The notes under the pieces: generated by a model | Seen by the model: the letters and a program-made list of their open reading frames with translations, nothing else | Told to the model about the DNA's origin: nothing | Database searches by the model: none | Source: Pseudoduganella flava | Lineage (GTDB): Bacteria; Pseudomonadota; Gammaproteobacteria; Burkholderiales; Burkholderiaceae_D | Assembly: GCF_007830495.1 (NCBI RefSeq) | Contig: NZ_VLKW01000002.1 | Coordinates: 332,270-396,269 of the forward strand | DNA: 64,000 nucleotides | Direction of reading: 5' to 3' | Position numbers and translations under genes: made by a program | In this document: positions 27,456 through 40,262 of the stretch, in pieces | Position numbering within the stretch: position 1 is the first letter of the stretch | Layout: every line of letters starts with the position of its first letter

Positions 27456-28051
27456 AGCAGCCCCAGCGCGCCCAGCAGGGCACCGGCACCCAGCAACCAC
27501 AGCAAGTGGATGCGGGTGCGCCAGATGATCAGGGTGGACACGACGGACACCGCGTACAGCGGCCAGTCCGTCGCGAAGTCGCGGTTCGCGCTGCCCAGGA
27601 TGATGCCGGTGGAGATCAGCATCGCGATCACCAGCGGCGCCATGCCCTGCTTGAACGCGCGCACGCTGCGCAGCTCGCGGTTGCGGTGGCCCCAGCTGGC
27701 CGCCAGCAGCATCAGCACGGAAGAGGGCAGCAGCGCGCCCACCATCATCACGATCACGCCCAGCACGGCGGCAAACACGCTGCCCGCGTTCATGCCCACG
27801 TTCCAGCCCATCAGCGCCACGAACAGCACGTTCGGGCCGGGCGCGGCCTGGGCGATGGCGATCGAGTCGTTGAATTGCGTCTGCGTCAGCCAGCCGTGCT
27901 GCTCGACGAGGTAGCGGTGCATTTCCGGCGTCGTCGCGATCGTGCCGCCGACGGACATCAGCGACAGCATCAGGTAGTGCACGAACAGGTCGAGCCAGTC
28001 GTGCCATGCCAGCACGATGTGCAGCTCCTGCACGGGAACGGGGCCCGTCAT
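27452..28051 (-). CDS. Chromate transporter, second half-subunit (CHR family)
   Basis: This is one half of a split ChrA-type transporter, 199 residues with about six membrane segments. Family motifs are SLMSVGGTIATTPEMHRYLV (FGG-like region) and AIAQAAPGPNVLFVALMGW (PGPN). It overlaps the upstream half by ATGA, so the two are coupled. Short-chain CHR pairs are known to insert in opposite orientation and work together; whether chromate is the real substrate is uncertain. Confidence 0.9.
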   Translation of the reverse strand: MTGPVPVQELHIVLAWHDWLDLFVHYLMLSLMSVGGTIATTPEMHRYLVEQHGWLTQTQFNDSIAIAQAAPGPNVLFVALMGWNVGMNAGSVFAAVLGVIVMMVGALLPSSVLMLLAASWGHRNRELRSVRAFKQGMAPLVIAMLISTGIILGSANRDFATDWPLYAVSVVSTLIIWRTRIHLLWLLGAGALLGALGLL

Positions 28052-28608
28052 GGCTTCAGCTTCCGCCACGTCAGCACGCAGCCGATCCCGCCCAGCACGA
28101 CAAGGGCGGCCAGCATCGGCACGCGCAGCACCACGAGGCCGAACACGCCGAGCACGGCGAGCGGCAGCGTGATCGTCAACGGCAGCGGGTGGCGTTTCAG
28201 CGTGGCCGCCATCTTGATGCCGGTGGCGGCGATCATGCCGGCCGCCACGGCGGCCATGCCGCGCAGCGCGCCGGCCACGCGGGGATGGTCGGCATAGTGC
28301 GCATACACCGAGGCGGCGCCCAGCACGACCAGCGACGGCACCAGGAGCAGGCCCAGCAGCGCGGTCAGCGCGCCGGCGAGGCCGAAGAAGCGGTTGCCGA
28401 TGACGAGCGACAGGTTGCACACGTTCGGCCCCGGCAGCGTCTGCGCGACGGCCCATTCCTCGATGAATTCCTCCTGCGTCATCCAGCCGCGCCGCTCGAC
28501 GATCTCGCGCTGCACGACGGGCAGCACGCCGCCGAAACCCTGCAGGGCCAGCACGGTGAAGGCGATGAACAGTTCGGTCAGGGAGCGGGGGCGGGCGGGC
28601 GCGGTCAT
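28048..28608 (-). CDS. Chromate transporter, first half-subunit (CHR family)
   Basis: This 186-residue membrane protein is paired with the next gene. FTVLALQGFGGVLPVVQREI contains the family FGG motif and QTLPGPNVCNLSLVIG the PGP motif. It has five to six hydrophobic segments. It has a good ATG and is translationally coupled to the downstream half. Confidence 0.9.
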   Translation of the reverse strand: MTAPARPRSLTELFIAFTVLALQGFGGVLPVVQREIVERRGWMTQEEFIEEWAVAQTLPGPNVCNLSLVIGNRFFGLAGALTALLGLLLVPSLVVLGAASVYAHYADHPRVAGALRGMAAVAAGMIAATGIKMAATLKRHPLPLTITLPLAVLGVFGLVVLRVPMLAALVVLGGIGCVLTWRKLKP

Positions 28609-28676
28609 GGAGCGGTATTATCCGTCCGATGTTGCCGTATGTCCACGCGCCTGCGGCGCCCGCGCAGGCCGAGGGC

Positions 28677-28841
28677 TCAGCCGCCGCCGATCCCTTCCTG
28701 GATGACGCCGCTGCCGCCGCAGTTCGCGCACGGCTTGCCATCGGCCTGCTTGCCGCTGCCGTGACAGGCGGGGCAAACGTCCTCGCCGCTGCCGGGCGTG
28801 CCGGGTTCCGCTTCGTCGCCGGGGTTCAAGGGTGTATTCAT
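28677..28841 (-). CDS. Small DnaJ-type zinc-finger protein
   Basis: This 54-residue protein consists mainly of two CxxCxGxG-like units, CPACHGSG and CANCGGSG, which together can hold one zinc ion as in the DnaJ cysteine-rich region. The N-terminus is acidic and Pro/Gly-rich. Such single-finger proteins are common in proteobacteria and the role is unknown. The ATG at 28841 follows a GGAGACC sequence. Confidence 0.72.
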   Translation of the reverse strand: MNTPLNPGDEAEPGTPGSGEDVCPACHGSGKQADGKPCANCGGSGVIQEGIGGG

Positions 28842-28943
28842 GGGGTCTCCTGTGATGTTGGCCGAAGCATAGCGCGGCCACGCGGCGCGCACTGGGCGGC
28901 AACTAACACAGGCCGCCGAAGCGTCCAGCCGTGCGGCGGCCGC

Positions 28944-28971
28944 TTGACTTTGCAAAGTCGTACTCCATACT
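28944..28971 (+). promoter_or_regulatory. Candidate promoter with overlapping 14-bp palindrome
   Basis: TTGACT (28944) and CATACT (28966) are spaced 16 bp, a plausible sigma-70 promoter. The perfect palindrome GACTTTGCAAAGTC (28946-28959) overlaps the -35 region and could be an operator. The site is about 55 bp before the 67-residue gene. Confidence 0.45.
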
Positions 28972-29023
28972 CTCTTCGAAGGTGCGCGTCTTGCGCTACC
29001 TCATACCGACGTAAAGGACAGCG

Positions 29024-29227
29024 ATGGCAGCCCTGAACCTCCGCAGCAATGCGCTGCACAGCGAAATCGTCGACCGCGCCCTGGCCCTGCAGCAACGTGC
29101 CGGCACCGTATGCGCCCTCGAGTACCTGAAATCGCACAGCGTGACGCCGCACGTGATCCAGCGCGTGCTGTTGTACCCCCAGCAAACCCGGCGGGTGTCA
29201 AATCGGGAGGTTATGCACAAAAATTAG
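29024..29227 (+). CDS. Hypothetical 67-residue protein
   Basis: This small soluble protein reads ALNLRSNALHSEIVDRALAL, then a helical segment with YLKSHSVTPHVIQRVLLY. AAAGGACAG precedes the ATG, and a candidate promoter with an operator-like palindrome lies upstream. The layout looks like a small regulator or adaptor but no family is recognised. Confidence 0.6.
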   Translation: MAALNLRSNALHSEIVDRALALQQRAGTVCALEYLKSHSVTPHVIQRVLLYPQQTRRVSNREVMHKN

Positions 29228-29286
29228 CAAAAAGAAAATGGCGGGAATTTTTTGGACGGGCTCGACGATGTCTAAGGATGAGCTCG

Positions 29287-29418
29287 TAAGTCATTGATTT
29301 GTAAGCGGCCGGGTTTTGCCTTTTGAATGGGCAGTTTAACGAAAATGGCGTCATTACGGGCTGTCTGCCTTGTCAAGTGGCCCTTATCAACAAAGTTATC
29401 CCCAGCGTGTGTGGATAT
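29287..29418. repeat. Direct repeat element, copy A, with DnaA-box-like sites
   Basis: Positions 29287-29377 align without gaps to 30361-30451 at about 67 of 91 bases (hand count). Shared words are TAAGTC, GAATGGGCA and GCCTTGTCAAG at identical spacing. Three near-DnaA boxes follow: TTATCAACA (29384), TTATCCCCA (29396) and TGTGGATAT (29410). It lies downstream of the response-regulator gene; the rest of the spacer 29228-29524 shows no gene. Confidence 0.7.
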
Positions 29419-29524
29419 TCCAAAAAACCCTTCCAGATCCGTTACTTAGCGCGGAGCAGGCGGGCCAATCCCAGCAGTATCCCGGCAGTTCGGCGACGAT
29501 GGCTGCCAGATAACAGCTGTATGC

Positions 29525-30184
29525 CTATACAGTATCTGCCGGCACAACGCGCCCGCTGACGGTGAAGCTGCCTTCGCCGGCAGGCGTCGCGTGCAACCGG
29601 ACGGTAACGGGCGGCTCGCCCACCTTCACCTCGCCGCTCCAGGCCTGGCCGGCGCGCACGGCGTCAAAGGCGGCGTGCGCCGTCTGCAACTGCTGCTCGG
29701 CACGGCCGATGCGCTGCTGGGCTTCGTACAGGTTATGGTAGCCGCGCAGCGAAGCGATCACGGTGGTGAACAGCTTGCGCGTGGTCAAGTCCGTCTTGCA
29801 CCAGAAATCGTTGATGTCGTAGTCGAGGATGATGCTGTGTTCCAGCGCCTGGCCCGGCTGCCCGGTGCGCAGCACGATGCGCACGAGCGGGTTGTGCAAC
29901 TCGTCGCGGATCCGCGTGGCCACCTGCAGGCCCGCATCGGACGTTTCCATGATCACGTCCAGCAACACCAGTGCGACGTCGTCGTTGCTGCGCAACGTGG
30001 CCAGCGCTTCGGCGCCGCTGTAGGCGTGCAGGAAGGACAGGCGGCGGCCCATGAAGCAGGCGTTGCTGAGGGAGAACTTGGTGACGACGTGCACGTCGAC
30101 GTCGTCATCGACGATCAGCACCTTCCACGGCGCAGGCCCGGCGGGCGCCTGGGCTTCCGGCTCCGGCATTTCATCGTCTATCAT
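29525..30184 (-). CDS. Response regulator, receiver plus short novel C-terminus
   Basis: This protein of about 219 residues has a receiver domain of the type usually joined to DUF3369 and HD-GYP modules. WKVLIVDDDVDVH is the acidic pair, ALVLLDVIMETSDAG the phospho-Asp, VRIVLRTGQPGQALEH the middle, and FWCKTDLTTRKLF the conserved Lys. A coiled-coil segment and about 60 residues of unrecognised beta-rich sequence replace the usual output domain. The ATG at 30184 has GAAGG at short SD distance; in-frame starts at 30220 and 30271 are possible. Related direct repeats flank the gene on both sides. Confidence 0.78.
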   Translation of the reverse strand: MIDDEMPEPEAQAPAGPAPWKVLIVDDDVDVHVVTKFSLSNACFMGRRLSFLHAYSGAEALATLRSNDDVALVLLDVIMETSDAGLQVATRIRDELHNPLVRIVLRTGQPGQALEHSIILDYDINDFWCKTDLTTRKLFTTVIASLRGYHNLYEAQQRIGRAEQQLQTAHAAFDAVRAGQAWSGEVKVGEPPVTVRLHATPAGEGSFTVSGRVVPADTV

Positions 30185-30360
30185 CCAGCCTTCGCTGGCG
30201 TCGTCTTGATGGGCTTGCATGGTTCGCTCGCTGCTTCGGTCGGTATCGGTGACACTATTCCTGTACGGCATGTTTGTCAAAGCCTGCCGGTACTACCTGC
30301 GCTCTGAAAATTTTTTTTCAAGGGCATGCCCAGGGGCGGCGGTAGAGGCGAGCTGAGCTG

Positions 30361-30492
30361 TAAGTCCTTGATTTTACTGGGCCAGGTTTTTGCCTCAAGA
30401 ATGGGCATTTTGTTGAAACCCGCGCCAATACTGGCTCTCCGCCTTGTCAAGCCCCCGTTGTCCACATCGTTATCCACAATTGACGTGGATAA
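30361..30492. repeat. Direct repeat element, copy B, with consensus DnaA box
   Basis: This is the second copy of the element at 29287, in the same orientation. TTGTCCACA (30458), a perfect TTATCCACA (30470) and GTGGATAA (30485) follow the conserved 91 bases. It lies upstream of the response-regulator gene, in a spacer (30185-30534) otherwise without genes. Confidence 0.75.
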
Positions 30493-30534
30493 GTGAAAAA
30501 TAAGCTTTAAAAACTGCCTGTTAGCAAGTTGTGT

Positions 30535-31170
30535 TCAGCTAGCTTCTGCTTTCAGCTGGTGCAATGCCGCGAGGAAGCGTTCGCACGCCAGCCCCGGCGG
30601 CCACGGTTCCCAGGCGGTGCCGCCATACAACGGCAACAGCGGATCGTCGGCCAGCGGCCGCACCCGGATCTTCAGCGTGCGGCGCACTTCGTCCGGCGAC
30701 CAGCCGGCCGCGTGCACGGCCTCGCTGGCGGCCGCCAGCCGGTCCGCGCGCTTGTGCGCGAGATAGTCCGTGCGGGCCCAGCCCGGCAGGCCGTAGCGCA
30801 GGAATACGGCCTGTTCCAGCCGGCGCGTCAGTTCGCGGAACGCGTCGCCGAGAAACGGCTTCAGCACGGAGATGCAGTCGAAGCCCAGCAAGCCTTCCTC
30901 GGCGTCGTGCAGCAGCTCGCGCAGCGCGACGACCGGCGCCAGCGGCACGGGCGACGCGTTGCGGCGCAACTGCAGCACCGTCAGCGAATGCTGGGCAACG
31001 GACAGCGGCAGCGGCCACGCGGAATGGCCGCCCCAGCGGTAGGTGCGTGCCAGGCCCAGTGCCAGGTCGCTGTCGTCCCAGTCGAGCGGGGTAGGGTCCA
31101 GCAGGTCCAGGCGTTTGCCCGAGGGCATGCGCACCCAGGCCCGTTGCGTGCGCTGCGTGGAGGCTTTCAT
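30535..31170 (-). CDS. HD-domain phosphohydrolase (YfbR-like)
   Basis: This 211-residue metal-dependent phosphohydrolase has HD-fold ligands. Histidine is in SVAQHSLTVLQL, the HD pair in LRELLHDAEEGLLGFD, and a later Asp in RTDYLAHKRAD. It resembles 5'-nucleotidase-type HD proteins; the substrate is unknown. Its ATG overlaps the stop of the upstream YceI lipoprotein gene (ATGA). Confidence 0.8.
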   Translation of the reverse strand: MKASTQRTQRAWVRMPSGKRLDLLDPTPLDWDDSDLALGLARTYRWGGHSAWPLPLSVAQHSLTVLQLRRNASPVPLAPVVALRELLHDAEEGLLGFDCISVLKPFLGDAFRELTRRLEQAVFLRYGLPGWARTDYLAHKRADRLAAASEAVHAAGWSPDEVRRTLKIRVRPLADDPLLPLYGGTAWEPWPPGLACERFLAALHQLKAEAS

Positions 31171-31886
31171 GGTGCCATGGTAGCGCGAGCCGGGATCGCG
31201 AAGCGGATTTCCAGTGCGTCCTGTACCGCCATCGCACCGCCCAGCACGGCGAACGGCACGATGCCGAAGTCGGTCTGCAGGATCGTCAGCGTGCCGCGCG
31301 CCACGACGCCCTGCGCCGTGTTTTCCAGTGTCGTGGGCACGACGACCCGGCGCGTCACGCCATGCAGCGTGATGTCCGCCTCCATGGCGCCGGCGGCACC
31401 GGGCAGCCGGCGCGCCCGCACGTCGACGGCGGGCCAGCGCTCGGCATCGAGCACCTTCGTCAGCATGTTGTGACGGGTGCCCGCGATCGCGTCCGGCGAC
31501 GGCTGCGTGGTCAGGCCCGCTTCTTCGCGCAGCGGCCCTTCGTCGACCGTCATCTCGGCGAGCTGGAAGCGCAGCGCGGCCAGGCCGGCGGCGGGTGCCG
31601 CATAGCCTGTGATACGGCGTGCCGCCACCACGTGGTCGTGACCCAGGCGGGCCAGCGGGCCGCCGCGGCGCACGGTGATCGCGATCAGCGCGTCGTCGCC
31701 GATTTTCAGCAGGGGGCCGGGATAACGGCCTTCGAGCAGGCCGGCGTAGGGCTCGGCCGGCGCGGCGGCCGGCGCGGTGGGAGGAGCGGGAGGGGGAGGA
31801 GGGGACGGTACCGCGCAGGCGGCCAGCAGGACGGCGATCGCCGCAGCCAGCAGCCTGCCCGCGAAGGGGCGCACTTTATTTCGCAT
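31167..31886 (-). CDS. YceI family lipoprotein
   Basis: This 239-residue protein has a lipoprotein signal (LLAAAIAVLLAAC, Cys about 24), so it should be anchored in a membrane rather than free in the periplasm. A Pro/Ala linker (PPPPPAPPTAPAAAP) precedes the YceI lipocalin domain. The domain keeps GPLARLGHDHVVAARRI and the RHNMLTKVLDAERWP region. It is translationally coupled to the HD phosphohydrolase. Confidence 0.87.
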   Translation of the reverse strand: MRNKVRPFAGRLLAAAIAVLLAACAVPSPPPPPAPPTAPAAAPAEPYAGLLEGRYPGPLLKIGDDALIAITVRRGGPLARLGHDHVVAARRITGYAAPAAGLAALRFQLAEMTVDEGPLREEAGLTTQPSPDAIAGTRHNMLTKVLDAERWPAVDVRARRLPGAAGAMEADITLHGVTRRVVVPTTLENTAQGVVARGTLTILQTDFGIVPFAVLGGAMAVQDALEIRFAIPARATMAP

Positions 31887-31959
31887 CGTGTGAGATTTGG
31901 AGAGTATGTGCAGCCCCTGTGTGGTCTATCGTAACGTCCGATCCGGTGTCATTCGCATG

Positions 31960-34026
31960 TCATTTTGACGTGAGAAGATGGCCGTGCTCTTTCAAATCTC
32001 TCCCGATTTGAATCCCTTCACCCGCGCCGTGTGCGCGGGTTTTTTTTGCCTGCGCCAGCTCGTCGAGGCGGAACTGGCGCACCACCTGCGCCAGACTGTT
32101 CGCCTCTTCCTGCATCGACGCGGCGGCGGCGGCAGCCTGCTCGACCAGCGCCGCATTCTGCTGCGTGACCTGGTCCATGTGCGTGATCGCCGTGTTCACC
32201 TGCTCGATGCCGGCCGTCTGCTCTTCGCTGGCGGTGCTGATCTCGGCCATGATGTCGGTCACGCGGCGCACGCTGTTCACCACTTCCTCCATCGTCGCGC
32301 CAGCCTGTTCGACGAGCTTGCTGCCCGTCTCGACCTGGCTGACCGAGTTGCCGATCAATTCCTTGATCTCGCGTGCCGCCGCGGCGCTGCGCTGGGCCAG
32401 CGTACGCACTTCACCGGCCACCACGGCGAAGCCGCGGCCCTGTTCACCGGCACGGGCCGCTTCCACCGCCGCATTCAGTGCCAGGATATTGGTCTGGAAC
32501 GCGATGCCGTCGATGACGCCGATGATGTCGACGATCTTCTGCGCGGAGTTGTTGATCGAGCCCATCGTGTCGACGACCTGGGCCACCACGGCGCCGCCCT
32601 TGGCCGCCACGTCCGACGCGCTTTGCGCCAGCTGGTTGGCCTGACGCGCATTGTCCGCGTTCTGGCGCACGGTGGCCGTCAGCTCTTCCATCGAGCTGGC
32701 CGTCTCTTCCAGGTTGCTGGCCTGTTCCTCGGTGCGTTGCGACAGGTCCTGGTTGCCGCTGGCGATCTCGGACGACGCGGTGGCGATGTGATCGGCACCG
32801 ACGCGCACCTGGCCGACGACGGCCGACAGGTTCTGGCTGATGCCGTTCATCGCGCGGGTCAGGCGCGCGATCTCGTCGTCGCCATCGGCCCGCACGTGCA
32901 CGGTCAGGTCGCCGGACGCGATCTGCGTGGCGGCCTGTTCGACGTGGCCCAGCGGCCGGCTGATGGTGCGGCGCACGGCCAGGTACAGCAGCGCCGAGAA
33001 GATGGCCAGCGCGACGAAGCCAGCCAGGATGTAGCGGTTGCGCAGCTGCGCCGCTTCCGCCGTGATCTCTTCGCGGTAGGCGCCGCCTGCGATCACCCAG
33101 TTCCAGTCCTTGAACCACGCGTAGGCGACGACCTTCTCGCGCGCGCTCGTCTCGTCGGGGTTCATCCATGGGTAGTAGATCACGCCTTCCTTCTTGTCCA
33201 GCATCTCGCGGATGAACGGATTGCCCGCCGCATCCTTCGAATCGAGGATCACGTCGCCTTCACGCTTCGGGTGCACGATCAGGCGGCCCAGGTTGTCGCC
33301 GGGCGCGGAGTTCAGCACGTAGAAGTAACCGGTCGCGCCGACCTTGATCGACTTGATGCGCTCCTTCAGAGTGGCGATTTCATCGCTGACGTTGACGCCC
33401 ACGTACAGGATGCCGATCACCTTGCCGGCCGCGTCGCGGATCGGATCGTAGCGGGTGATGAACTGCTTGCCGAACAGCGTGGCCAGGCCCGTGTAGCTCT
33501 GGCCCGCGCGCAGCAGCGGATAGCCCGGGTGCTTGCGGTCGAGCACCGTGCCGACAGCGCGGCTGCCGTCTTCCTTTTTCGTCGTTGTCGACACGCGGAT
33601 GAAGTCCTCGCCGCTGGCCACGAAGATCGTGGCGCCGCCGCCGGTGGTGGCCGTGAACTGGTCGGGGATCGTGAAGTCGTTGTTCAGCACGCGGTCGCCG
33701 ATCTTCAGCGCCGGCGTGCTCTTGCCGCCCACGTCGATCGTCGTCGCCGGATCCACCGAGAACTCGCCCTTGAACGCCGCGCCGAAGATCTTCGCGAACG
33801 CATTGACCTCGCTGGTGACGGCCGTGTTGAACAGCTCCACCATGTTCTTCACGCCGGTGAGGTCCTGCCGCACGCTGGCCACGGCGCGCTCTTCGAGCAG
33901 GCGGCTGGTGCTGATACTGATGATCATGATCAGCGCCGCGAGGATCGCCGACAGCAGGGCGAACGTCAGCACCGTGATGCGCGAACCGACGCTCCAGCTG
34001 CGCGGATTGAAAAGGCTTGTTCTCAT
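31960..34026 (-). CDS. Methyl-accepting chemotaxis protein with periplasmic Cache domain
   Basis: This 688-residue transmembrane chemoreceptor has a first membrane helix at about 17-39. A periplasmic Cache-type domain of about 285 residues follows (conserved [18 protein letters not shown] and [10 protein letters not shown]). The second helix is [18 protein letters not shown], then HAMP and a long signalling hairpin. The tip [20 protein letters not shown] is fully conserved. Methylation-type Glu/Gln pairs lie in [19 protein letters not shown]. The ligand is unknown. The ATG at 34026 is used; a TTG lies 6 bp upstream. No sigma-28 promoter was recognised. Confidence 0.93.
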   Translation of the reverse strand: MRTSLFNPRSWSVGSRITVLTFALLSAILAALIMIISISTSRLLEERAVASVRQDLTGVKNMVELFNTAVTSEVNAFAKIFGAAFKGEFSVDPATTIDVGGKSTPALKIGDRVLNNDFTIPDQFTATTGGGATIFVASGEDFIRVSTTTKKEDGSRAVGTVLDRKHPGYPLLRAGQSYTGLATLFGKQFITRYDPIRDAAGKVIGILYVGVNVSDEIATLKERIKSIKVGATGYFYVLNSAPGDNLGRLIVHPKREGDVILDSKDAAGNPFIREMLDKKEGVIYYPWMNPDETSAREKVVAYAWFKDWNWVIAGGAYREEITAEAAQLRNRYILAGFVALAIFSALLYLAVRRTISRPLGHVEQAATQIASGDLTVHVRADGDDEIARLTRAMNGISQNLSAVVGQVRVGADHIATASSEIASGNQDLSQRTEEQASNLEETASSMEELTATVRQNADNARQANQLAQSASDVAAKGGAVVAQVVDTMGSINNSAQKIVDIIGVIDGIAFQTNILALNAAVEAARAGEQGRGFAVVAGEVRTLAQRSAAAAREIKELIGNSVSQVETGSKLVEQAGATMEEVVNSVRRVTDIMAEISTASEEQTAGIEQVNTAITHMDQVTQQNAALVEQAAAAAASMQEEANSLAQVVRQFRLDELAQAKKTRAHGAGEGIQIGRDLKEHGHLLTSK
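32021..32047 (+). terminator. Plus-strand terminator-like hairpin inside the chemoreceptor 3' end
   Basis: CCCGCGC-CGTGT-GCGCGGG is followed by eight T on the plus strand, antisense to the chemoreceptor tail. A small AAATC/GATTT stem precedes it (31994-32009). No plus-strand gene ends here, so an antisense transcript or a chance structure is possible. Confidence 0.45.
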
Positions 34027-34171
34027 ATTCAAAGCTTAAGAAAAATTAGGGAAACCGCGTATTTTAGCGCCAGCTTGTCCAGTTCACAATTACGTAGTAC
34101 TACGAGTAAATGCTGAAATGGAAACAATAACTTTATTTCCTTAATGAAGTCCTAAGCCTGCCGACGCGCAT

Positions 34172-34359
34172 TGCTGGCAAAGTGTAACCCGTAGCGCGCG
34201 ATAATGGTTGCGCGTCAGGTTGCCGGATTCCTCAAATCCGGCACGGTTTCTTTTCGGCCGGTTCCCACCGATCCGGCCGGCCCTTGTGAAATCCCCGCGC
34301 TCTCGATTGAAAGCGTTTTGACCGGTCCCCTCCTCAGATTGTGGCCGGTCTTTTTTTTT
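34172..34359 (+). ncRNA. Candidate structured RNA ending in an intrinsic terminator
   Basis: In the 458-bp gene-free spacer 34027-34484 the plus strand folds into consecutive hairpins. GGCAA pairs with TTGCC around a GCGCG stem, GCCGGATT pairs with AAATCCGGC, and GGCCGG pairs with CCGGCC. The last is GACCGG (34320) with CCGGTC (34345), followed by nine T. No protein gene explains the terminator. No known riboswitch consensus was matched. Confidence 0.4.
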
Positions 34360-34437
34360 AACCAGTAGTCTGTTGTTTTTACGCTTCCCGTACGGCAGTG
34401 GTTTTTAACCACCAGACAATAACTCGGCACTGGTTAC

Positions 34438-34462
34438 AAAAAAACGCCCGGCGGGCGTTTGT
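34438..34462 (-). terminator. Rho-independent terminator of the CheR-like/poly-HAMP operon
   Basis: On the minus strand ACGCCCGCCGGGCGT is followed by seven T. It lies 23 bp after the CheR-like stop codon. Confidence 0.82.
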
Positions 34463-34484
34463 AATAATGCAAGGCTTGCGCCGA

Positions 34485-35336
34485 TCACGCGATGCGTTTA
34501 TACCAGGGTTGCCGCTGCGTTAATTGCACGTACTGGCCGGCGAGCCGGTCATGCTCGCCCAATTCACGATCGATGCCCATCACGCCCAGTACCGCGAGGC
34601 TGTTGTCGAACAGGTGCAGCACGCGCTGGCGCAGCAGCGGCCCGAAGTCGGGCAGGGCGCGGCGGCACACGATCAGCTGGAACTCGTTGAACGACGCATC
34701 CGTGACGAGGTTGTACTGCGCCCACGTGATGCGGCTCTTCAGCTGCGGCACCGGCACCATGCGTCCCCCTTCGAGATGGAAGTATTCCGACAGCCGGCCG
34801 CTGCCGCCGGCCCTTTCGTAGCAGCCCTGGTACTCGTTCATCCGTTCGACGCTGATCGCGGCGTGCTGCGCCTCGTGCAGCTGCTCGTCGGTCGGTACCG
34901 TCGCATGGATCTCCGTGCGCCACAGCAGCTGGCGCTCGGCCAGCAGCACGGCCACCGTCCACGCCTGTTCGGCACCGGCGCAATCGGCCAGCCACACCTT
35001 CGGCAGCGGCGCGCCGGGCAGGCATTGCTCGGTCACCGACAGCAGTTGCATCGCTTCCTGCGGATCGTCGAACATCGTTGCCGGCGGCACGCCCAGCGCC
35101 CGCAGCAGCGCGCTGGCCGTGTCGGCGTCGTGCAGCACGCGGTCCTGCAGCTGCGACAGCGTGCGCAGGCCGCGCCGCGTCAGCAGCGCGTACAGCTTGC
35201 GTTGCAGCGCGCCCCGGTCATGCGTGCGGAAGTCGAAGCCGAAGCGCTGCACGACCGCTTCCAGCAGCAGCTCCAGCTCCAGCGCCTCCACATCCGGATC
35301 CGCGTCGCGCCGGCATTCCTCGATCGCCACCCCCAT
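34485..35336 (-). CDS. Degenerate CheR-type methyltransferase-like protein
   Basis: This 283-residue protein has the overall layout of chemotaxis receptor methyltransferases. The N-terminal helical domain ends in RALGVPPATMFDDPQ where CheR has FFRDP. The middle is VWLADCAGAEQAWTVAVLLAE, where the SAM-binding AGCSTGEE-type motif should be. The C-terminal QLIVCRRALPDFG corresponds to the CRNVLIYF region. Key Gly and Glu of the SAM pocket are altered, so catalysis is doubtful. It is the last gene of a three-gene operon, 9 bp after the poly-HAMP kinase. Confidence 0.72.
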   Translation of the reverse strand: MGVAIEECRRDADPDVEALELELLLEAVVQRFGFDFRTHDRGALQRKLYALLTRRGLRTLSQLQDRVLHDADTASALLRALGVPPATMFDDPQEAMQLLSVTEQCLPGAPLPKVWLADCAGAEQAWTVAVLLAERQLLWRTEIHATVPTDEQLHEAQHAAISVERMNEYQGCYERAGGSGRLSEYFHLEGGRMVPVPQLKSRITWAQYNLVTDASFNEFQLIVCRRALPDFGPLLRQRVLHLFDNSLAVLGVMGIDRELGEHDRLAGQYVQLTQRQPWYKRIA

Positions 35337-35345
35337 CCGGCCCCC

Positions 35346-40247
<4,902 letters not shown>

Positions 40248-40262
40248 CGACGCTTCCTCATT

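Noticed and set aside
29323..29559. 78-codon plus-strand frame
   Set aside because: It lies over repeat element A and the end of the response-regulator gene, with no ribosome-binding site.
34060..34140. Sigma-28 promoter for the chemoreceptor
   Set aside because: TAAAGTT is present on the minus strand, but no GCCGATAA-type -10 follows at the right distance.
34215..34430. 71-codon minus-strand frame in the chemoreceptor upstream spacer
   Set aside because: It covers the hairpin region and terminator and shows no ribosome-binding site or family similarity.
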